DNA of 64,000 nt from assembly GCF_905475395.1 (NCBI RefSeq), contig NC_058341.1, forward strand, positions 63,185,501 to 63,249,500, read 5' to 3'. Positions 27,301 through 36,404 of the stretch are shown piece by piece. The stretch comes from Chrysoperla carnea (lineage: Eukaryota; Arthropoda; Insecta; Neuroptera; Chrysopidae). The notes beneath the pieces are model-generated. The model saw nothing but the letters and a program-made list of their open reading frames with translations, had not been told where the DNA came from and made no database searches. Both the position numbers and the translations under genes were made by a program. Position 1 is the stretch's first letter. Each line of letters starts with the position of its first letter.

Positions 27301-30300
27301 AGGAGAAGCTGGTAAACGACAAGTACCGAATGTCCAATTAGCATTACAACATAATATTGGTCTAGGTGGAGCTGTGGTTGTTGCATTATATAAACTTGGT
27401 TTTCCAGAATATTCAAAGTAAGATTTGCTTAGATTGTTAGGTTATTAGATAGCCCCTTTCAGCTACTTCTAAACAAGAATTAAATGAATAATTATATAAG
27501 ATGAAATATATTACTAGAATTAGTTGAATAGAATTAGATGAATTAAATAGGTGAATAAAATTCTTTCTTTTAGAAGAATAAATATTTTTGAAAATAAAAA
27601 GTTATGTGGAAAAATTGCTTAAGAAAAATATTAAATATTAACTTTAGTGATAAAATTGTAATTGATAAATATCCGCTGTTAATTTTAGAGAAAAACTTGA
27701 AAACTTTAGAGAAAAAAATTAATGTAAGCATAATTTGCTCTCAAAAATTCCTCACTTAATTTCCGCGTATGCGGGAAAATAATTCTATGTTGATTTGAAT
27801 AGGTTTTCGAGATTTAGGATGCACCGATATATTGAAATACGAAAAATAAGTTTTATTGAGAAAATTTTGAAAACTGATCGAACTTTTCAGGTTCAATGAA
27901 AAGTTCATTCTGCTTCAGAACTGATAAATGATAGAAAACTTTAAATTCGAAAGTTATTCCTTAATTAGAAGATAACATATTTTGTTGTAATCATTTTTTC
28001 GAAAACTGCATCTTTAAGATAGAAACTGCCTGCAAAGTCGTACCCAAAATTAATTTATTTTTTCCAAAATTTGCATTAAAAATTCACAGCGCAGATATTT
28101 TTAGACAGAAATTGAATCCGTCTAAACTATTCAGTTTGCAAAAAAATGCTTCAAGTAACAAATTTCGACCTTTTATAAAAGCACAACTTTTTAATTTAAA
28201 GTATTCTTCTTCTATCTATTATCAGTTATGAAGCAGAGAGACAGAGAGAGAGATAGATTTTTATTGACGCTGAAAGTCGAGGTCGAATTTAATGTCTGCG
28301 TAAAATGTGCGCTTATGAACTCAATTTTTGTGCGAAGCATTTTTTTCCAATAAAACGTATTCTCGAGTTTCAAGGGTTTGTCTGATTTTCAGAGATATTC
28401 ATCTATTTACTCGATAGCCATCGAATAACCAAACACCCTACATAAGTGTTTTTTTTTATACATCCTGATTTTAATTTTTTGATTGTCGTAATAGACGCAG
28501 ACAAGTAACAACAAGACAAACTTCTGGAAGTTACGGTCCAGATGATTTTGTTGTAACACCATATATGAAAATATTCGAACAGCTAATGAATGAAGATGAA
28601 GATAACTTAATCGAAAAGTTCCGTGGTATTTATGGATTTAAAGTTAAGAATAAGGAAGGTAAAGAGGCTTATTGGGTTATCAACGCAAAAACTGGCAAAG
28701 GAAAGGTTACATTTGGTGGAAAAGGTTTGTATTTTAAAACATCATTTATTATCAAGTAACCAAGAGAACAAAAGACAATTTTTTTTTTAAATTTTACGAC
28801 AAATGAACAAATCAACAACAACAAAAATTTCACCAAGCCTATAACCTCTATTTGTCCAAAAATAACATCACCATCTCCAAATCATTGATCAAAGAACAGT
28901 TTTAAGCAGATTTATTCCTTAAAAATTTTCTTTTAAATAATCAAAATTGGTACTTCTATTTCAATAGTTTCGTGTTTCAATCGTGTTTTGTTAATTTCTG
29001 AATGGTTTTTTGTCTTTGTAAATCAAACTGCTCTACTTCTCATACAAATTTGTTGCATAGGTGTGTATACATGTATAAGACGTCTAGCGCCTCCAAACCT
29101 TTACACCCGGGTTCGCGTTGTACCCCCGGGTAAGAACGATCCTATTGAGATTATTGAATTAATACATTTTTTTGATGATTCTGTTCCAAAAATTTGATCT
29201 GAAGCAACCTTATCTCTTCGACAAGCAACGATTTTTTAGATAAATAATATTTTGTCATAAAATTAACAAAATTATTTCTTGTCCTCTTGAGGGTCAGAAG
29301 TATCTCAGAAATTGTACATCAAACATAATATAAATTTCAAACTTTATATTATGTAAAATGATAAATTATAATCTGCTGTTTATCGTTTTTGCGAATTACA
29401 TGATAATATCTTCAACATCAATCGCAATGTCTCGATGTATATTTAGTAATGCTAGGCCAAAAAGTTGAAATTCACCCATATTTGCATGTAGCCATGTTTT
29501 AAGATGTCGTAAATTAGAAAATGACAGTTCACCGCCAAGTAATAAACATATAATGGAGGTAGGATGGCTGTAAATTATGATAAAAAAACGGGAAATGTTA
29601 AATCGGGCAAACACGGCAACCAAAATCAGAAAAATGCGATATTATTCGATCGCCAAAAATTTCGAGCAAGAGAGGCCTAGTTTAACGAGCTGTGGCTCCA
29701 TCTTGTTGGAAAGTTGGAACCACAATTCTAGATAATTCTCTACCTCTGACCAAAACAAATTTCCAATCATTGTCCTGTATGGAATGCCATTCACATTAAC
29801 CGCTTCCGTCTAACTTTTATTTACGGTGGCACTTTTATTACCGCCTAACTTTTTCGTCGTTTTGGAAAAAATATGATCCAGTCTGAAGTTAGTCCACCCC
29901 ATATTGAACATTAAAGTGGCTGCATTTGATCTTCAACAATTATTCTTGGACTTTGAGTCCATATTCTGCAATTTTGTTTATTCACGTGAAAAAACTCGTT
30001 GTTTTCGAGACACAATTATTGCAAACGGTGACTATATTGATAGAGTAAGAGCCAGTGCCTGCCAGACATACGTTAAAGTATAAAAGCTGAAATTTTTTTT
30101 GCGTATTCTCACTGGTGTAGGGACCAATCTTTGGGGGCTACAAACCTTGACTAACGGTTCCTTCGGTAGGTAGCATGTAATCAGGGGCGCAGTACCTGAG
30201 CTCTCTCACGGTAAAGTATTAAGTATTAAGCTCTCTCGCGTTAAGTCAATATTGAAAAAGACATATCAATCCATCCAACTAACATTAGAAGACATATCGG

Positions 30301-31673
30301 TCAAATATTCAATAAGTAAATCGTCATAGTTGTATGAGTCATAAACGGTTAGTGATACAAAAAAAATTAGTTTACAAAAAAGTAGGTAATTTAATTATCT
30401 ACAGTAAAAGTTATTACCATTTTTGGTCTAAAGCGCACGGTTATGGAGATATAGCCTAAAACGGTTTTCCTTAAAATGGAGGCACTTCCCCCGCTTATTT
30501 TTGTAAGGATTTTGTGCTTTTACATTCAGTACGTGATACTGAACACATTTAAATAATAAAATAACTCTTGCAGTGAAATAACGTCATAATCATGGAAGAA
30601 AATGTAGATAATTGTGTATTTTTGCATTTGACCTTCTACCACGTCTGGGGGAGTGTTAGCCCCTTCGGATTGATCTGTCTTTTTCAATATTGACTTAAAA
30701 TGGTCATTTGAACACTCTGTGTGAATTTCAGCTTTTATACTTTAACGTGAGAGAGCTCGGGTACTGCGCCCTTGATTACCTGCTACCTACCGAAGGAACC
30801 GTTAGTCAAGGTTTGTAGCCCCCAAAGATTGGTCCCTACACCAGTGAGAATACGCAAAAAAAATTTCAGCTTTTATACTTTAACGTATGTCTGGCAAGCG
30901 CTGGCTCTTAGTCCATGAATTGAGTATTTGTACACCATTTGGTTTTAACTTGTGAACCAATTGAATCTTACATGGGAAATGGCGTAACATATGTAAAATT
31001 CTTTGCAAAGGCCACCTAGGCATCACCAACTGCTTAGAACCTGCTGTTGTCTAGTGGAAATTTCGGAGTCTTTCAGCACGCGGAAGATCGCTGAATATCC
31101 CACGTTGCCCAAAACTCTGATCCAATCGGTTAAATTTCTATATGATCTTTTTGTCTGAATAATTTAATGCTGACTTAATAAAATTGAACAACTTTGGTTC
31201 TTTGTCCTGTACTGAGCCTTTTCATCATAAATTTCCCAAGCTTTTCAAAGCTAATTCTGAAAATAAGAAAAATAAACGTAAACAAAAAATTTAGTCATTA
31301 ATTAAATCATAAGGTTACTTATGCGCTTATGCACGACCCTTTATATATAATGGAACGGATTCCAAAACATCCAAATAAAGTTATTTCAAAATTCGGATTA
31401 ATTCTCTTCTTCCGGAGTAAAATCTTGATTTGATGGATAATTTCAAACCTTAATTAAAAATATTATTTTATTCATGTTTCAGAAAAAACCGATGTCACAT
31501 TCATAATAAATGATGAAGATGTTGTTGATTTTATATTAGGAAAAATAAATCCACAAAAGGCATTCTTCCAAGGTAAAGTGAAAATACAAGGTAATATGGG
31601 ATTAGCCTTAAAATTAACTGAATTACAACGTTTAGCAAAAAATAAAATTGATACAATTCGATCAAAATTGTAA
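12289..31673 (+). CDS. SCP2: SCPx: peroxisomal 3-oxoacyl-CoA thiolase fused to SCP-2, complete, nine exons
   Basis: Exons: 12289..12330, 22414..22543, 23249..23442, 23956..24146, 24211..24448, 25882..26137, 27264..27417, 28495..28724, 31483..31673; total 1626 nt, 541 residues (human SCPx is 547). All introns are GT-AG and phases agree. The thiolase part (about 1-400) shows VIGVGMTK at the start, the nucleophilic Cys84 in [17 protein letters not shown] near 295 and the active-site His345 in [10 protein letters not shown], with [11 protein letters not shown] after. The SCP-2 lipid-binding part is about 420-535 ([11 protein letters not shown] … [12 protein letters not shown]). The C-terminus RSKL is a PTS1 signal. 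The family cleaves branched-chain 3-oxoacyl-CoA in peroxisomes and the SCP-2 part binds sterols and acyl-CoA; in insects it is linked with sterol handling. I see no internal promoter for a separate SCP-2 form, but that cannot be excluded. Gene name follows the vertebrate gene; flies call it ScpX. Confidence 0.96.
13200..13812 (+). repeat. HINE-like repeat, long variant
   Basis: In SCPx intron 1. Family blocks from AGTCCCGAGTTTGTAACGC to the final palindrome and GTTTTACTTGTT, with the (GTCY)n block lost and the long-variant insert at 13540-13690. Confidence 0.72.
14268..15190. repeat. Fold-back element with internal 108-bp tandem duplication
   Basis: Left end TTTGGTGATATACATGTGAT and right end (near 15160-15185, 'TTTGGTAATATACATGTGAT' direct; inner ACATATACATG/CTAGC blocks inverted) frame a region of ACTAACTAGT-like words. 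A 108-bp unit starting AATTTATTTGTGTATC is repeated at 14939-15046 and 15047-15154 with only a few changes. Confidence 0.6.
15290..16250. repeat. Fold-back element enclosing a 131-bp tandem array
   Basis: Outer arms: GCGTTTCGATACCAAAA (near 15296) and, inverted, TTTGGTATCGACATTC near 16220; GTCGATTCTCTG at 15391 and CAGAGAATCGAT at 16150. Between them are three tandem units beginning ATTTATAATATATTCAAG at 15771, 15902 and 16034. Confidence 0.6.
15771..16090 (+). repeat. Tandem repeat, about 131-bp unit, 2.4 copies
   Basis: Units start at 15771, 15902 and 16034, each with ATATATTCAAGNGTAATTAA followed by GTTAAATTTNTTTAACT. Very AT-rich and non-coding. Confidence 0.7.
16593..17150 (+). repeat. 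HINE-like repeat, full copy
   Basis: Complete from TTATACCATGTATATATG to TTTTCACTTGTT, with GTCCGTCCGTCCGTCTGT at about 16728-16745. One of the best-preserved copies in SCPx intron 1. Confidence 0.8.
18085..18335 (-). pseudogene. DUF4817-type helix-turn-helix transposon fragment
   Basis: From ATG at 18335 an 83-residue frame reads [20 protein letters not shown] … [20 protein letters not shown] … [15 protein letters not shown]. This matches the pattern 'FIYG..xxNxRxAxREYxxRFPNRRxPxxxxFxxxHxxLxExGSF' of the DNA-binding domain found in insect mariner-like proteins (DUF4817). There is no catalytic domain after it. It abuts a HINE-like repeat on its 5' side (18363). Probably a relic; translation is unproven. 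Confidence 0.6.
18363..18575 (-). repeat. HINE-like repeat fragment, minus orientation
   Basis: Starts AACAAGTGAAAACAAACAAT, the inverted 3' palindrome and ATACCATG, then runs to CGCCCTCACGAGTACACAGTG. Truncated there. Confidence 0.72.
18636..18988 (+). repeat. HINE-like repeat fragment, plus orientation
   Basis: CTAAGTTTACTTCCAAGTTG … TGTTTCCGGTTGTC … AATTAACCCAGATAATTG. Opposite orientation to the fragment just before it, so two insertions or an inversion. Confidence 0.7.
19886..20393. repeat. Fold-back element, same family as 2655-3295
   Basis: Left GATATACAGAGT … TATGGCTAATAG … CGTTTTGTAGTTAACCAATA; right arm is the inverse (TATTGGTTAGCTACAAAACG … CTATTAGCCATTATAG … ACTCTGTATATC). Arms about 80 bp. 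Lies in SCPx intron 1. Confidence 0.7.
20820..21238 (-). repeat. HINE-like repeat, minus orientation, 5' end missing
   Basis: From ACAAGTGAAAACAAACAGTT to GGACGGCCGGCCGGCCAACCGGAAATG. The (GRAC)n block is altered to GGCC repeats. The subterminal start region is absent. Confidence 0.75.
21700..22330. repeat. Fold-back-like repeat before SCPx exon 2
   Basis: Shares with 27770-28420 the pattern of 'CTTTAAATTAGAAAGTTGTT' and, further on, its inverse 'AACAACTTTCTGATTTAAAG' with CAGTTATGAANCNGAG. Non-coding; class unknown. Confidence 0.45.
22414..22543 (+). CDS. SCP2: SCPx exon 2
   Basis: Starts [20 protein letters not shown] after TTTTTTCAG and ends VGYVYG at a GTAAGT donor, splitting the Gly codon after one base. 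Confidence 0.95.
22720..23178. repeat. Fold-back family piece in SCPx intron 2
   Basis: Contains CTAATGTCAGAACATGATGT, TTGATTGGTTAACTAAAGAACG and TAGCCATAATAGATTAAAATGG, as in the 2655 and 19886 copies. A stretch on TTCTAATTTAAAGTGTNATT is duplicated locally (22903 and 22981). Confidence 0.6.
23249..23442 (+). CDS. SCP2: SCPx exon 3 (nucleophilic Cys)
   Basis: Starts [18 protein letters not shown] and contains [12 protein letters not shown] with the acyl-accepting Cys84. Ends SLGAK before GTAAAT, phase 0. Frame beyond 23442 is intron. Confidence 0.95.
23956..24146 (+). CDS. SCP2: SCPx exon 4
   Basis: Starts [12 protein letters not shown] after TTTTATAG and ends HKHSVNNP, the Pro codon being split CC|A. 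The GTAAGT donor is at 24147; the next intron is just 64 bp. Confidence 0.95.
24211..24448 (+). CDS. SCP2: SCPx exon 5
   Basis: Starts [12 protein letters not shown], contains [18 protein letters not shown], ends ERSHMKI at a GTGAGT donor, phase 0. Confidence 0.95.
25882..26137 (+). CDS. SCP2: SCPx exon 6 (active-site His)
   Basis: Starts [12 protein letters not shown] after TTGGCAG. Contains [12 protein letters not shown] and [11 protein letters not shown]. The donor is GTATAC inside the ATG codon context, splitting a Gly codon. The further open frame to 26166 is intron. Confidence 0.94.
26453..26513 (-). repeat. HINE-like 5' end fragment, minus orientation
   Basis: Only the TACAAACTTGGGACTAAACT … GTATACCTTGATATATTTCAT end is present, in SCPx intron 6. 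Confidence 0.65.
26880..27090 (+). repeat. HINE-like internal fragment
   Basis: AATTCAAAAACGTAAAGAGA onward through CTCAGGACGTAAAAA, AATGAGCAAAATAGG and the long-variant end at TCCATTTTCTTCAAAA. Preceded by a 24-base A run. Confidence 0.6.
27264..27417 (+). CDS. SCP2: SCPx exon 7
   Basis: Starts [18 protein letters not shown] after TTTACAG and ends GFPEYSK at GTAAGA. Encodes the last thiolase strand region with [14 protein letters not shown]. Confidence 0.95.
27770..28420. repeat. Fold-back-like repeat in SCPx intron 7
   Basis: Related to 21700-22330: CTTTAAATTCGAAAGTTATT near 27940 and the inverse AACTTTTTAATTTAAAGTAT near 28184, with CAGTTATGAAGCAGAGAGAC at 28222. Non-coding. Confidence 0.45.
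28495..28724 (+). CDS. SCP2: SCPx exon 8 (linker and start of SCP-2 domain)
   Basis: Acceptor GTAATAG, then [18 protein letters not shown] and the SCP-2 start [15 protein letters not shown] … [13 protein letters not shown], ending at GTTTGT. The donor departs from the consensus at +3. Confidence 0.93.
29396..29535 (-). pseudogene. hAT transposase C-terminal fragment
   Basis: The minus-strand frame reads [20 protein letters not shown] then [18 protein letters not shown]. This fits the hAT dimerisation-domain pattern '[35 protein letters not shown]'. Only this end remains, in SCPx intron 8. Confidence 0.65.
29585..29935 (-). pseudogene. mariner-like transposase fragment, broken
   Basis: On the minus strand one frame gives [17 protein letters not shown] and a shifted frame QQDGATAR, stop, then [12 protein letters not shown], matching the 'TVNGxRYRxM … WFQQDGATxHTxR … FxxRxISxxxD' pattern of mariner-superfamily transposases. 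At least one frameshift and one stop are seen. It lies right upstream (minus sense) of the hAT fragment. Confidence 0.65.
30046..30910. mobile_element. Fold-back/MITE-like element with about 170-bp terminal inverted repeats
   Basis: The left arm starts TAAGAGCCAGTGCCTGCCAG and continues through ACCAATCTTTGGGGGCTACA, CCGTTAGTCA-type sequence and GCGCAGTACCTGAG. The right arm is its inverse, ending CTGGCTCTTA at 30910. The ends read TA-AGAGCC … GGCTCT-TA, so a TA target duplication is possible. An inner pair (CAATATTGAAAAAGACATAT and inverse near 30690) extends the pairing. No transposase inside. Confidence 0.75.
31483..31673 (+). CDS. SCP2: SCPx exon 9 (end of SCP-2 domain, PTS1)
   Basis: Starts [18 protein letters not shown], contains [17 protein letters not shown], ends TIRSKL and TAA at 31671..31673. 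SKL is the canonical peroxisomal signal. Confidence 0.95.
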
Positions 31674-31712
31674 ATAAAATTTTAACCTTTTCTGAAATGA
31701 CAACCTTAGCGG

Positions 31713-31718
31713 AATAAA
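31713..31718 (+). terminator. SCP2: Putative poly(A) signal of SCPx
   Basis: AATAAA 40 bases after the stop; another AATAAA overlaps the stop at 31673. Which one is used is unknown. Confidence 0.5.
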
Positions 31719-33474
31719 AAAAAAACTAATGGAAAGTTACGGCTTGCGGGGTACGCCGTTTAAAGGGCGATTATATTTTGTATTTTTATATATATATATA
31801 AATATATTTGTGAATTTTTATGGTCACGTAGTTGTTATTTTAAAACAATGGTGTTAGAATAGGTATAAAATTTTATATTTTAGGGCCATTGCACACATAC
31901 AATTTTTTAATGCATCGCGGAAAAATAAATCTTCTTATCATAAAAAGCTCTTATATGTTGATAGAGTTCTTCATTTTCTCGTTTCTGTCTCTGAAGTAAG
32001 TAAGTGTTGTAATCGATAAAAGGATTGAAATATTCATATTATTTTAAAAAGAAATTGGGTTGCGTTTTAGAAGTTTTTATTTATTGAATATTTGAAAGTA
32101 AAAATATAAGGTCTGAAAAAGGTTAAATGCATTTTTTGATACATAATTCACTCGGGTTTAAAAATTAAAAAAACAGGATTAATATTAAAAAACTAATTAT
32201 TTATTTTTTTCGTTCGATGTGTGAACTCCCAGTTGAAAAGACAATGTGTGTTTTGGCAAAAAACAATTATACTGTAATATATAGTCAAAGTTATACAATT
32301 TTTTACTCCATAAATTATTGTTAATGTTTTTTTTTTTTTTTTTATATAATTTTAGAGAATGTATATGAGAGTTTAAAAAAAATAAAAGTTACTTAATTCT
32401 ATTTTTTTTATTTTTGTGTAAACTTAAGTAGTTCCTCACCTTACATTTCTTCTTATTGATAACTTAAAGTATATGGGATAAGGAAGTTTCTCTTTCCTCA
32501 CTCAATCAAAAATTAATGTAAGTAAAAAAGAGAGCCATTCTTAGATATCCACTATACACACATATAACTGACATTCCCATATAACACGTATTATATAATT
32601 ATAAAAAAAAATATGTAAGGGCTTATAAAAAGGCAGTTTGAATGAAATGATGATACAGGGTATTAAATGCAGAAGTGCCAACTTTGCTTATAAAGCGAAT
32701 ATCCTCTTCCAAAAAGCTAATATGGGAATTTTTTATAGCTCATTTTCAAGAAAAATAAACAAGTATTCGAGTGGTCTTCAAAAATTCACAAATTTGTTGT
32801 AAAATAATTTTTAAAACTTTGGTATGCTTCTAAATTTCATATAAAATTTAGGGATAACTTTTCTCACCCTTTCAACCCTCCGTGCAAAGCGGCAAGGTTT
32901 GACAAAAATTTTTCAGCAATAGATTCCAAAAGTAGAAAGCACAAGTTTTCAAATGAGCGAGTGCTGGTCCAAATTCTATATTTTTCGCAGAGATACCGTT
33001 TGAAATTTAGGTAAAATTGTGTGTACCAATTTTTGTTCCTTTGATACTTTGAAAAGTGTATTTTGAATGTCATAATTTTCATCCCCTATATGGGTATGCA
33101 TTTCCCCTGGTGAAAAAAAGCACATATTGGCACAGTACAACTTATGTTTCTTGGGCGTTTTCTTACGTTCTGACCTATATATCTATTCGATAGTTGAATA
33201 ATTTATTTATCCAGTATTACCAAAATTAATCCTGAGAATACAAAGTTGGTAATCATGTTTACGATGTGGCGCTGCTGAAGTTTTTTTTCCAGATGGCAGC
33301 ATCCTTAAACTGACCATGTGACCTAATTTGAAGCTCAATCTCACCAAGTGTCAGCATGAAAATACACCTAAGTGTCCCATTTTTTTGTAGCATCGTTTAT
33401 TTATGACATTTATTAGGTACTCGACTCAAAAGACTTTTAGTCGGATAAAGGAATACATAAAATAGCCATTCTTA
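31719..33474. other. Intergenic DNA downstream of SCPx
   Basis: No gene seen. About 32540-32600 holds words found next to the HINE-like palindrome (ACATATAACTGACATTCCCA), perhaps a decayed piece. Otherwise unassigned. Confidence 0.5.
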
Positions 33475-34345
33475 AGGATTCCTCAATAAGAGCTCCGATT
33501 TTGATGATTTTTTTTTCAAAATAATTCTTTTAGTATATTATTTAAAATCAGAAACATTTCAGAGGGGGGAATAATCTGGAGGAGGAATAGGCAATGTCCC
33601 AACACACATATCGATGACCAGCCTAAATTGCTAAAGATAGAAGTTTGAAATTTCGAGAAGATATTGATTTCATACTTTGGGTGTCATTTAAGAAAGAGTT
33701 TTTCGAAATTTATCCCCTAAAAGGGTGAAATAGGGGATGAAAGTTTGTATGAAAATATATAAAAACCGTCATTTTTGAGTTCACTAATTCTCTTAACTTC
33801 CCTTTGTTCACTATTTAATGGATGGTAACTTTTAGTGCGAATCGCTAAAATTTTGAAAAGAAAAGCGACCATGACACTTGCTGATAATGTAGCTATCTAT
33901 AGATGACAGAATTTTTAAAATTTTGCTTAAGTTGTGAACTCAAAAATGTTACTATTAACGTACTTTTGGTACGGAACCTTAATATTTTTGAAAATAAAAT
34001 ATAGCTCATTTTACTTGCTGATAATGTAGCATCCTATAGATTAAATAACTTTTAAAAGCGGTTAAGTAGTGAACTCAAAAATGACGGTTTTTATATATTT
34101 CCATACTAACTTTCATCTTCTATTTCACCTTTTTAGGGGATGAATTTCGAAAAATCCTTTCTTAAATGACACCCAAAGTATGAAATCAGTAGCTTCTCAA
34201 AATTTCAAACTTCTATCACTAGTCGCGACATTGCCTATCCCCCCTCCATATTATTTTCCCCTCTGAAATAATTCTAATTTTAAATAATATACGAAATCAT
34301 TTTAAAAAAATCATCAAAATCGGAGCTGTTATTGAGGACTCCTGA
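33475..34345. mobile_element. Large fold-back element, arms about 310 bp
   Basis: The left arm (AGGATTCCTCAATAAG … CTCCGATTTTGATGATTTTT … GACATTGCC-inverse … GACGGTTTTTATAT-inverse) pairs with 34030-34345, where the same words recur in reverse order and opposite strand. The loop is about 250 bp. No open frame. No target duplication was recognised. Confidence 0.75.
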
Positions 34346-34749
34346 GTAAAAACATACATTGATGCGATTATTTGGGAATAATTAATTTATAAATAAAACA
34401 CAATAATCTAAATAAATAATTTTTTTAATTTTATTTTGTATAAAGATTTATAAAAATGACACCTTGTATGTACAATAATGAAGCGAAAATAAAACAGCAG
34501 AATAAATTATAAATATTTAAATAATAAATAAAATTGAAAGAAAATGAATAAATTAAGATTTTGAAAATAATATTTAACATTTTTATTTTATTAAATTCAC
34601 GGTCCAAACACACATTCCTTATATTATGTAATTTCATGGTCGATCCATAATAAAATTATTGGTTAAAATTTTCTTTTCTTTACAATATTGGGTTATTCAT
34701 GTGCTTTATAAAAAGTATATATAAATATTTTGCGATGTTAAATTGTCAA

Positions 34750-35200
34750 TATATGTAATAGGCTTTTGTCCTAAATTTGAAAAATTGGTTTATACGTTAC
34801 ATTAGTATTTGATTTACATCAAAAAAACTATTATTAAAAAAAAAGCACTATTTGCATTATATTGTATTTTGCATTTTCAAAAACCAATTTAAATTTACTT
34901 CGAAAACAATGTAGTTTGTCATGGCATCTTAAATGACATCACGCCTTGGCGTACAATAATTTTTTATTTAAGCAGTTGCAATCAAGTAACCTGCTTGTTC
35001 TATTAAAATGTAATGCATTGATAGGAGCGTTTGTCATGGCGTGACGTTATACTTTCTGATTTAGGTTTACGGTCACAAAATTATAATAATCCTTATTTTT
35101 TATGAAAAATAATTTTGTGTTTTGTTATCTACATATCATGATTAATCATTAGAAACTTTTATCCAACCGAAATATTCTTAGTGAACAAAAGCCTATTAGT
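34750..35200. repeat. Weak inverted-repeat element
   Basis: AATAGGCTTTTGTCCTAA at 34760 and ACAAAAGCCTATTA at 35187 are inverted. Inside, GTTTGTCATGGC occurs twice (34916, 35030). Confidence 0.4.
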
Positions 35201-35382
35201 CTCGTAAAATTAAAGAATAATAATATCAACGCAGATTGTAATCACAGACGTCAGAATTATAAAAATAGACTGAAAATATCTATATCAAAAGAAAATAAAA
35301 ACTTTATTTTACAAAAAATAAAACTGACTTATATCAATAATTTTCTTGTGAGAAATTACGTTTCGAAGTCGAAGCCAACAAA

Positions 35383-35713
35383 ATGACATCTGGCCAAGGA
35401 TCATTGCTCACATGGATGTTACTGATAGGAGCATTTATTTAAAAATTAGCTTTTAGTGAGTTTTTTTTTTTTTTTTTAAATCGGTACTCTTGCATCAAAA
35501 GTTTTTATTTTCTACTTTTTAGTGATTTTACTATTTAGTACGTATACCCTTTTGAATGTCTTAATGACTAAAGTCGCCTTAAATTTGAAGAAAAAATGTC
35601 ATCCCTTAACTTTTATATTCTCTTTCCTCATCCCCTTTAAGGATGGAATATTTTCTCCAATTTTAAATGCGGCTATGAAAGCATACCCTGAAATTAAAAC
35701 CGGTTCATAATCA
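35383..35713 (+). other. Possible broken two-exon small gene
   Basis: CAACAAAATG at 35377-35385 is a good insect start context. The first frame reads MTSGQGSLLTWMLLIGAFI, hydrophobic like a signal peptide, then an in-frame TAA at 35440. A GTGAGT at 35456 and a CTTTTTAG ending 35522 could bound a 67-bp intron in the same phase, leading to an open frame ending KTGS at 35707. With the stop in place only a 19-residue peptide is made. I know no family for it; chance is quite possible. Confidence 0.2.
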
Positions 35714-36267
35714 GCGAAGATATCGTGAAACATGCACACACATACAAATATACTCGAATTCATATCCTCATCTTTTTTTGTCGGTCAATTAACCATAGTT
35801 GTGCTCTAGATACACCAGAAAATCTACAACCATCCTATTACACTCAGATCCAAAGACCTCCGTATGAAATTTGATTTTGACGAGTAAAAAAAAAAAAATT
35901 GTAAGGAAATTTAGTTTCTTAATATTTCAAACTTTCCAGCTAATGTAAGACGATAAAAAAAAAAAACTTAAGATGTAACCTCATCATGACGCTTGAATGC
36001 TTCCATTAAAGCTGAAAAAAATAAAGTTATGGTCAGCGTCAAGCGCAGGCGTCAAATTGTAAAAATAAGGGACAAAAAGTTTATTAATATCGAAAGTCGA
36101 TATCTCGAGGTATACATACTAAAAGTCATTGCCTAACCTAGTTTTTAATAAAACACATGGTAATGATAAATTAATCACCATATCCATAATGCTTGGTTCA
36201 AGAACATATTAGGACGTGCAACTCGAGTGGAGAGAGTAGCAGGAAAAAAGGCGCTTATCTGAGCGAG

Positions 36268-36404
36268 GTCTAGTCCTCGGACGTTGCGTACTTTGTAATG
36301 CGCATCAGGCTGTCTTTTGTTTCAATCAATTTAATTTTCAATTGTTTTTAATCACTTAGATAGCCTGATGCGCAGTACAAAGTACACAACGACCGATGAC
36401 TAGA
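36268..36404. repeat. Strong palindrome, 48-bp arms, 41-base loop
   Basis: TACTTTGTAATGCGCATCAG (36289-36308) pairs with CTGATGCGCAGTACAAAGTA (36364 onward) and the match continues outwards to GTCTAGTCCTCGG / CCGATGACTAGAGC. More weakly related flanks reach about 36000 and 36560. Confidence 0.75.
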
